Of a DNA stretch of 15,883 bases, positions 11,319 through 15,883 are shown one piece after another. Within the stretch, counting starts at the first letter, position 1; every line of letters begins with the position of its first letter. The DNA comes from Clostridiales bacterium. Lineage in GTDB: Bacteria > Bacillota > Clostridia > Christensenellales > Borkfalkiaceae. The notes under the pieces are model-generated. The model saw only the letters and a program-made list of their open reading frames with translations, was not told where the DNA came from and searched no databases. Location of the stretch: positions 1,289 to 17,171 of the forward strand of contig DOCD01000122.1 of NCBI GenBank assembly GCA_003503945.1, in the 5' to 3' direction. The position numbers and the translations under genes were made by a program.

Positions 11319-11513
11319 TTACGCCTTTAACTGTCTTGCACGGATAACCGTGTTTACGCGCGCGATATCCTTTTTAACGAGGTTTATCGACAGCGGGTTT
11401 TCAAGCTGACCGCTTGCGTGGCGGAATCTGAGGTTGAACAGTTCGGTTTTAAGCTCTTTCAGCTTTTTATCGAGTTCTTCGTCGGTTAAATTAACTATTT
11501 CCTTAGCCTTCAT
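11319..11513 (-). CDS. rpmC: Large ribosomal subunit protein uL29
   Basis: Two-helix 50S protein at the tunnel exit that helps bind SRP and trigger factor. The start is placed at the ATG at 11513, giving MKAKEIVNLTDEELDKKL and 64 residues. A GTG three codons earlier (11522) is possible, but AGGCGGTGA, matching the anti-SD at 8 of 9 positions, lies 5 nt before the ATG and too close to the GTG. Motifs: LKELKTELFNLRFRHASGQL (about 19-38) and KKDIARVNTVIRAR. The first codons overlap the end of rplP by 11 nt, so translation is probably coupled. Confidence 0.96.
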   Translation of the reverse strand: MKAKEIVNLTDEELDKKLKELKTELFNLRFRHASGQLENPLSINLVKKDIARVNTVIRARQLKA

Positions 11514-11937
11514 TAGCTTCACCGCCTTCTGCTTCTTTCTTTACAAACTTGCACTTAATGGGCAGTTTGTGGCTTGCAAGGCGCATTGCTTCCCTTGCAA
11601 CCTCTTCCGCAACGCCCGCCATTTCGAACATTACTCTGCCGGGTTTGACGATGGCTACCCAGTACTCTACCGAGCCTTTGCCCGAACCCATACGGGATTC
11701 GGCGGGGTGCCTTGTGATGGGCTTGTGGGGGAAGATATCTATCCATACCTTGCCGCCGCGCCTTATAAATCTGGTCATCGCGATACGCGCCGCCTCTATC
11801 TGGCGGGAGGTTATCCTTGCGGGCTCTTCCGCAACGAGGCCGTACTCGCCGTAAGCGACGGTATTGCCCTTCTGCGCCCTGCCCTTCAGGCTGCCGCGAT
11901 GCTGCTTTCTTCTTTTTACTCTCTTAGGAATTAACAT
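11503..11937 (-). CDS. rplP: Large ribosomal subunit protein uL16
   Basis: 50S protein that positions A-site tRNA near the peptidyl transferase centre. It has 144 residues, the usual 137-145. Motifs: MLIPKRVKRRKQHRG (1-15), EPARITSRQIEAARIAMTR (about 38-56), GGKVWIDIFPHKPIT (about 61-75), RMGSGKGSVEYWVAIVKPG (about 82-100) and FEMAGV. The C-terminal Lys/Glu/Gly tail overlaps rpmC. GGAGG is 11 nt before the ATG, inside the end of rpsC; the ATG lies 1 nt after the rpsC stop (TAATATG). Confidence 0.98.
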   Translation of the reverse strand: MLIPKRVKRRKQHRGSLKGRAQKGNTVAYGEYGLVAEEPARITSRQIEAARIAMTRFIRRGGKVWIDIFPHKPITRHPAESRMGSGKGSVEYWVAIVKPGRVMFEMAGVAEEVAREAMRLASHKLPIKCKFVKKEAEGGEANEG

Positions 11938-11938
11938 A

Positions 11939-12610
11939 TTATTCTTCGCCTCCGTCCGCGATCATAAGCTTCTTCGAGCCGGTAAGCACTTCGCCTTTAT
12001 AAATCCAGCACTTGATACCCAAAACGCCGAAAGTGGTGTGTGCTTCCGCGAAGCCGTAATCGATGTCCGCACGTATGGTCTGAAGGGGAATGGAACCGTC
12101 GTGATAGCTTTCGCTGCCCGCGATTTCTCTTCCGTCAAGCCTGCCGCTTACGGTGATTTTGACACCCTTCGCCCCCGTTTTGGAGACCTTTTGAAGCTGC
12201 TGTTTGACCGCTCTTCTGTAAGATACGCGCTTTTCAAGCTGCGAAGCTACCGCTTCGGCAACCAGCTGTGCGTCCTGATCGATTTTCTCGACCTTTCTGA
12301 CGTTGATAATTATCGCCTTGCCCTTGGTAAGCTTTGCAAGGTCTTTCTTGATAACCTCTATTTCGGAACCCGCCTTGCCGATAAGCACGCCGGGACGGCC
12401 GGTATAAATGCCTATTTCGACCTTGTTTGCCGCCCTTATTACGGTGATTTTGCTTATTGCCGCGTCATAATACTTCTTTTTGATGAAGGTACGGATTACG
12501 TTGTCTTCTTTGAGGTTAGCGCCGAACGCTTTTTTGTCTGCGTACCACTGGGTGTCCCAGGGCTTTATTACGCCGACTCTTAAACCGTGAGGATTAACTT
12601 TTTGTCCCAT
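11939..12610 (-). CDS. rpsC: Small ribosomal subunit protein uS3
   Basis: 30S head protein at the mRNA entry channel. It has 223 residues, within the usual 215-235. It starts GQKVNPHGLRVGVIKPWDTQ (2-21); a type II KH domain follows at about 39-107 with the GRPGVLIGKAGSEIE loop (about 72-86). The C-terminal domain has GVKITVSGRLDGREIAGSES (about 149-168) and the LGIKCWIYKGE motif near the end. AGGAGA is 9 nt before the ATG. It is separated from rplV by 14 nt. Nothing unusual. Confidence 0.98.
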   Translation of the reverse strand: MGQKVNPHGLRVGVIKPWDTQWYADKKAFGANLKEDNVIRTFIKKKYYDAAISKITVIRAANKVEIGIYTGRPGVLIGKAGSEIEVIKKDLAKLTKGKAIIINVRKVEKIDQDAQLVAEAVASQLEKRVSYRRAVKQQLQKVSKTGAKGVKITVSGRLDGREIAGSESYHDGSIPLQTIRADIDYGFAEAHTTFGVLGIKCWIYKGEVLTGSKKLMIADGGEE

Positions 12611-12624
12611 ATCTAACTTTCTCC

Positions 12625-13014
12625 TTAAACCTTCTTCGCGTCGAGTATTACGGTGACGTGGCTCGTTCTCTTCAAAATGGCGTGACCGCGGCCCTTGGAA
12701 ACGGGCTGCATTCTTTTCAGGTGAGGTCCGCCGTCCGCGAACGCTTCCGCGACGATTAAATCGCCCCTGTCCATTCCGTTGTTATGCTCCGCATTCGCCG
12801 CCGCGGAAAGAAGCACCTTCTTTACTTCTTCGCTGCCGCCCTTGTTGCAGTAGGTGAGAATAGCTTCCGCCTCTTCGACCGACTTCCCGCGGATAAGGGC
12901 GAGCACCGCCCTTACCTTGTAGGGGGAAAGCCTTAAATACTTTGCCGTTGCGTAAGGACGCTTATCCTTCGTTGCGGCAATTTTTTCAACTTTTTTATTC
13001 ATATTGCTTGCCAT
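12625..13014 (-). CDS. rplV: Large ribosomal subunit protein uL22
   Basis: 50S protein whose beta-hairpin lines the exit tunnel at the macrolide-sensitive constriction. It has 129 residues against the usual 110-115; the extra length is a Lys-rich N-terminal tail before RPYATAKYLRLSPYKVRAVL (19-38). The tunnel hairpin is the LKRMQPVSKGRGHAILKRTS segment (about 99-118). AGGAG is 9 nt before the ATG. An alternative Met at residue 5 lacks an SD at a useful distance. Neighbour spacing is 13-14 nt on each side. Confidence 0.97.
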   Translation of the reverse strand: MASNMNKKVEKIAATKDKRPYATAKYLRLSPYKVRAVLALIRGKSVEEAEAILTYCNKGGSEEVKKVLLSAAANAEHNNGMDRGDLIVAEAFADGGPHLKRMQPVSKGRGHAILKRTSHVTVILDAKKV

Positions 13015-13027
13015 AACTTAAAACTCC

Positions 13028-13300
13028 TTACTTCTTGGCGGTTTTTGCCGCGTGTCCTTTGAAAGTTCTCGTAGGCGCGAACTCGCCGAGCTTGCAGCCT
13101 ACCATATCTTCGGTTATATATACGGGCACGTGTTTTCTGCCGTCGTAAACCGCTATCGTGTGTCCTACGAATTGGGGGAATATCGTTGTCGCGCGCGACC
13201 AGGTCTTTACGACTTTCTTCTCGCCGGCAGCGTTCATCGCCTCTATCCTTGCCATAAGTCTTTCTTCGGCATAAGGTCCTTTTTTAACGCTTCTTGACAT
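13028..13300 (-). CDS. rpsS: Small ribosomal subunit protein uS19
   Basis: 30S head protein paired with uS13. It has 90 residues (family 88-93). Motifs: SRSVKKGPYAEERLMARIEA (2-21), TWSRATTIFPQFVGHTIAVY (about 34-53), HVPVYITEDMVGCKLGEFAP (about 57-76) and the C-terminal RTFKGHA. AGGAGG is 8 nt before the ATG. It sits between rplB and rplV in the standard order, with gaps of 13 nt. Confidence 0.98.
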   Translation of the reverse strand: MSRSVKKGPYAEERLMARIEAMNAAGEKKVVKTWSRATTIFPQFVGHTIAVYDGRKHVPVYITEDMVGCKLGEFAPTRTFKGHAAKTAKK

Positions 13301-13313
13301 TGTTTATTCCTCC

Positions 13314-14141
13314 TTAATTAATTCTCTTCAAAATGAACTTTGAAGTAGGATTTTTCTTCTTTCTCGTCTTATAGCCGAGCGCAGGCTTGCCCCAAGGGGT
13401 CATAGGGCCTGCATGTCCGACGGGGCTCTTGCCTTCGCCGCCGCCGTGAGGGTGGTCGCAAGGGTTCATAACCGCGCCGCGGACGGTGGGTTTGATGCCG
13501 AGATATCTCGTCTTGCCGGCTTTGCCGAGGTGAACGATTTCGTGTTCGAGGTTGCCGACCTGCCCTATCGTCGCCTTGCACTTTACGGGTACGAGCCTCA
13601 TTTCGCCGGAAGGCATTTTCAAGGTCGCGTAAGCGCCCTCTTTTGCCATAATCTGCGCCGAGATACCCGCCGCCCTCGCAATCTGCGCGCCTCTGCCGGG
13701 CTGCAACTCGATTGCGTGAACAACCGTACCTACGGGGATATCCGCAAGCGCGAGCGCGTTGCCCGCCTTGATATCCGCATTGCTGCCCGAAAGCACCTTA
13801 TCGCCTACGCTCAGCCCTACGGGCGCGAGGATGTACCTCTTTTCGCCGTCGGCGTAAACCAGAAGCGCGATGTGCGCCGACCTGTTCGGGTCGTACTGGA
13901 TGCTCTTTACGGTTGCGGGGATACCGTCCTTATTGCGCTTGAAATCTATAATTCTGTATTTAATTCTGTTGCCGCCGCCGATGTGACGAACGGTGATTTT
14001 GCCCTGATTGTTTCTGCCGCCCGATTTGCGCTTATCGTGAAGTAAGCTTCTTTCGGGTTTATCGCCTGAAAGCTCCGTGTACGCGCTTACCGTCATGAAA
14101 CGGCGCGCGGGGGAGGTGGGTTTATACCTTTTGACTGCCAT
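13314..14141 (-). CDS. rplB: Large ribosomal subunit protein uL2
   Basis: One of the most conserved 50S proteins, needed for subunit joining and peptidyl transferase activity. It has 275 residues (family 270-280). Motifs: VKRYKPTSPARRFMTV (3-18), RNNQGKITVRHIGGGNRIKY (43-62), and the segment from residue 225, MNPCDHPHGGGEG, whose H230 matches the functionally important E. coli H229. The end, GKPALGYKTRKKKNPTSKFI, is typical. AGGAGG is 7 nt before the ATG. It follows rplW by 12 nt and precedes rpsS by 13 nt. Confidence 0.98.
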   Translation of the reverse strand: MAVKRYKPTSPARRFMTVSAYTELSGDKPERSLLHDKRKSGGRNNQGKITVRHIGGGNRIKYRIIDFKRNKDGIPATVKSIQYDPNRSAHIALLVYADGEKRYILAPVGLSVGDKVLSGSNADIKAGNALALADIPVGTVVHAIELQPGRGAQIARAAGISAQIMAKEGAYATLKMPSGEMRLVPVKCKATIGQVGNLEHEIVHLGKAGKTRYLGIKPTVRGAVMNPCDHPHGGGEGKSPVGHAGPMTPWGKPALGYKTRKKKNPTSKFILKRIN

Positions 14142-14153
14142 TTTTATGCCTCC

Positions 14154-14444
14154 TTACGACAGCGAATCGAAGAACTCAATCGACTTCGAATCGGCTTTGA
14201 GCTGAACGATAGCCTTCTTGTAGTCGGGTCTGTAACCTTCGTTTCTGCCCATTCTTTTGAGTTTGCCCTTGCAGTTTACGGTGTTGACGCTCTTTACGTC
14301 GACCCCGAACAGTTTTTCAACGGCAAGCTTTATCTGCGTTTTGTTCGCCGACTTCGCAACGATGAACGTGTACTTTTTGTCGGCTATTCCGTCGTAACCC
14401 TTTTCCGTGAGGAGGGGTTTCAAGATAATATCTTCGGCTACCAT
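14154..14444 (-). CDS. rplW: Large ribosomal subunit protein uL23
   Basis: 50S protein at the tunnel exit, docking site for trigger factor and SRP. It has 96 residues, the usual size. Motifs: DIILKPLLTEKGYDGIADKK (5-24), YTFIVAKSANKTQIKLAVEK (about 25-44), LFGVDVKSVNT and the basic loop GKLKRMGRNEGYRPDYKKAI. The start ATG shares a base with the rplD stop (TAATG) and GGAG is 4 nt ahead, so it is probably translated by coupling to rplD. Confidence 0.98.
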   Translation of the reverse strand: MVAEDIILKPLLTEKGYDGIADKKYTFIVAKSANKTQIKLAVEKLFGVDVKSVNTVNCKGKLKRMGRNEGYRPDYKKAIVQLKADSKSIEFFDSLS

Positions 14445-15070
14445 TATTCTCCGTAGACCTCCTCTATTTTCTCTACCGCCGCTTTGGTCAGAACGACCTT
14501 TGCGTTTGCAACCACTTCGTACGTGGATATCTGCTGTACGGGAAGCGTGGAAAGCTTCTCAAGGTTAGCCGCAGCGCGGATTACCTTGACGTCGTCGTTA
14601 TCCATAACCACGACCGCGGTCTTGTCCAGCTTCAACGCTTTCTGGAAGGCGACCATCTCTTTGGTTTTGCCCTCTTTTACCGAAAGACTGTCGATTACCA
14701 CGAGTTCGCCGTCGGCGACCTTTTTGGAAAGCGCGGACACGAGCGCCGCCGCCTTCGCTTTCTTGTTCATAGCCTTTGAAAAGTCGCGGCTCTTGGGTGC
14801 GAACACAACGCCGCCCTTAACCCACTGAGGAGCCCTGATAGAGCCCTGACGCGCGTTGCCCGTGCCTTTCTGCCTCCAGGGCTTTCTGCCGCCGCCCCTT
14901 ACTTCCGTACGGGTGAGGGTGGATTTCGTGCCCTGTCTTTCATTCGAAAGGCGGGTTACGACCGCCTGATGAATGAGGGGTTCGTTGTACTCCGCGCCGA
15001 ATACCTTTTCGCTTAAATCCATTGTGCCGGCTTCTTTGCCGTCCATTTTAAATACTTTTATACTAGGCAT
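14444..15070 (-). CDS. rplD: Large ribosomal subunit protein uL4
   Basis: 50S protein with an extended loop in the exit-tunnel constriction; in E. coli it is also the regulator of the S10 operon. It has 208 residues (family 200-210). The globular part begins PSIKVFKMDGKEAGTMDL. The tunnel loop is at about 54-88 with VRGGGRKPWRQKGTGNARQG (57-76) and the GGVVFAPKSRDF that follows. The C-terminal half has LPVQQISTYEVVANAKVVLT near the end. AGGAG is 7 nt before the ATG. It overlaps rplW by 1 nt. L4-mediated control cannot be judged because the operon leader is outside the window. Confidence 0.98.
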   Translation of the reverse strand: MPSIKVFKMDGKEAGTMDLSEKVFGAEYNEPLIHQAVVTRLSNERQGTKSTLTRTEVRGGGRKPWRQKGTGNARQGSIRAPQWVKGGVVFAPKSRDFSKAMNKKAKAAALVSALSKKVADGELVVIDSLSVKEGKTKEMVAFQKALKLDKTAVVVMDNDDVKVIRAAANLEKLSTLPVQQISTYEVVANAKVVLTKAAVEKIEEVYGE

Positions 15071-15081
15071 CTTTCTACTCC

Positions 15082-15711
15082 TTATTTAACGGTGTCGTTA
15101 ATGGTAACGACGCTGCCGTTCGCTCCGGGAACAGAGCCTTTTATCAGAAGACAGTTTCTTTCAACGTCGACTTTAACCACTTCGAGGTTCTGAATGGTTA
15201 CGTTTTCTACGCCGTACTGTCCCGCAAGGTGCTTGTTTTTGAAAACCCTCGAAGGCGAGCTGTTCGCGCCCATTGAACCGGGTTCCCTGTGCACGGGGCC
15301 TACGCCGTGGGTTTCTTTAAGCCTGTGCTGATTCCAGCGCTTGATAACGCCGGTGTAGCCGTGGCCTTTGGTGACGCCGTGAACGTCGACTTTGTCGCCC
15401 GCCGCAAATACGTCCACCTTGATTTCTTTGCCGACTTCGTAAGAGGAAAGGTCCGCAAGTCTGAATTCCTTCATAACCTTGCAGGGCTTTACGCCCGCTT
15501 TTTTGAACTGCCCGAGCTCGGGTTTTGTAAGCGCCTTTTCCTTTGCTTCGTCAAAACCGAGCTTTAACGCGCCGTAGCCGTCCTTTTCCACAGTTTTGAT
15601 TTGCACTACGGGGCACGGACCCGCCGAAATTACGGTTACGGGTATTACCTTGCCCTCCGCCGTGAAGATTTGGGTCATTCCCTCTTTACGGCCGATGATT
15701 GCTTTATTCAT
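15082..15711 (-). CDS. rplC: Large ribosomal subunit protein uL3
   Basis: Assembly-initiator 50S protein whose loop reaches the peptidyl transferase centre. The start is set at 15711 (MNKAIIGRKEGMTQIF), giving 209 residues, the family norm. The frame is open 12 more codons to 15747, but those residues are encoded by the repeat, and GGAGGA lies 9 nt before 15711. Motifs: DVHGVTKGHGYTGVIKRWN (109-127), HREPGSMGANSSPSRVFKNK (141-160), AGQYG and VTIQNLEVVKVD. The RWN...THG segment resembles the E. coli type more than the RHGFSRGP...HGS type of many Bacillota. Upstream lies repeat B2 rather than a short gap. Confidence 0.97.
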   Translation of the reverse strand: MNKAIIGRKEGMTQIFTAEGKVIPVTVISAGPCPVVQIKTVEKDGYGALKLGFDEAKEKALTKPELGQFKKAGVKPCKVMKEFRLADLSSYEVGKEIKVDVFAAGDKVDVHGVTKGHGYTGVIKRWNQHRLKETHGVGPVHREPGSMGANSSPSRVFKNKHLAGQYGVENVTIQNLEVVKVDVERNCLLIKGSVPGANGSVVTINDTVK

Positions 15712-15735
15712 TGATAAAGTTCCTCCAAAAAACAA

Positions 15736-15883
15736 ATTTTCTCGCAAAATTTTAATTCTTGACGCGAATTAAAATTTTGCGATTTCCGGAGGCTCCGCCT
15801 CCCTTTACGCGATTTTTGAGGGCGCACCGTTATATAATCGCGTAAATTCCCTCCGCTGAGGTGCAGGTATGCACAAATTGGGT
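15736..15883 (+). repeat. Family B multi-hairpin repeat, copy B2 (upstream of L3, cut by window edge)
   Basis: Second copy of family B, running to the window edge. A 17-bp perfect hairpin comes first: 15742-15758 with 15766-15782, 7-nt loop. Then follow GGAGGC (15788-15793)/GCCTCC (15797-15802); TTTACGCGAT (15804-15813)/ATCGCGTAAA (15837-15846); and GTGCA (15861-15865)/TGCAC (15870-15874). It ends with CAAATTGGGT at the edge. The last three pair the same way as in B1 but with different bases. On the transcribed strand it directly precedes the rplC Shine-Dalgarno. No coding sequence is seen right of 15712; rpsJ is expected further right. Confidence 0.85.

Noticed and set aside
11864..12583. 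239-codon plus-strand open frame opposite rpsC
   Set aside because: It is a shadow of S3 on the other strand; no SD and no family features.
13413..14045. 210-codon plus-strand open frame opposite rplB
   Set aside because: It is antisense to L2, with composition explained by the conserved L2 codons.
15831..15846. TATAAC as a promoter -10 box inside B2 (minus strand)
   Set aside because: It lies in the loop of hairpin three and has no -35 box at a proper distance.

Overview
The window is one long minus-strand block of the conserved bacterial ribosomal-protein locus (S10, spc and alpha operons run together). Read in the direction of transcription (high to low coordinate) the order is L3-L4-L23-L2-S19-L22-S3-L16-L29-S17 / L14-L24-L5-S14-S8-L6 / L18-S5-L30-L15 / SecY / Adk-Map-KOW protein-IF1-L36 / S13-S11-S4-RpoA. 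RpoA is cut by the left edge, and S10 (rpsJ) would be expected just beyond the right edge. Every protein-coding gene is on the minus strand. The long plus-strand open frames are antisense shadows.

The host looks like a Clostridia-type Bacillota. Supporting this are strong AGGAGG ribosome binding sites, the short zinc-binding S14, a KOW-domain protein between map and infA as in Bacillota (YbzG-like), adk-map-infA-rpmJ after secY, and rpsD inside the alpha cluster (unlike Bacillus subtilis). The genus cannot be read from the window. The genes work together in ribosome assembly, translation initiation, membrane insertion (SecY), N-terminal Met removal (Map), nucleotide supply (Adk) and transcription (RpoA).

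Most genes are separated by only 10-20 nt or overlap, but six junctions are opened by spacers. Four of them (S17/L14, L6/L18, L15/SecY, L36/S13) carry copies of one diverged repeat, here called family A. It is a long imperfect hairpin with a 6-bp tip stem closed by an A-N-N-G-A-A loop, and the stems differ between copies by compensatory changes. The other two (SecY/Adk, and upstream of L3) carry a second family, here called B, of several consecutive hairpins that also covary between copies. All copies of each family have the same orientation. A copies sit at the stop codon of the upstream gene; B copies sit directly in front of the Shine-Dalgarno of the downstream gene. These two structured repeat families are the unusual content of the window. 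I cannot tell from the sequence whether they are palindromic mobile repeats, mRNA-processing or stability elements, or antisense RNAs.

Smaller points of interest are an L24 with two CxxC pairs and a charged C-terminal tail, an adenylate kinase with a shortened zinc lid, a hairpin next to the L36 ribosome binding site, and hairpins after secY.
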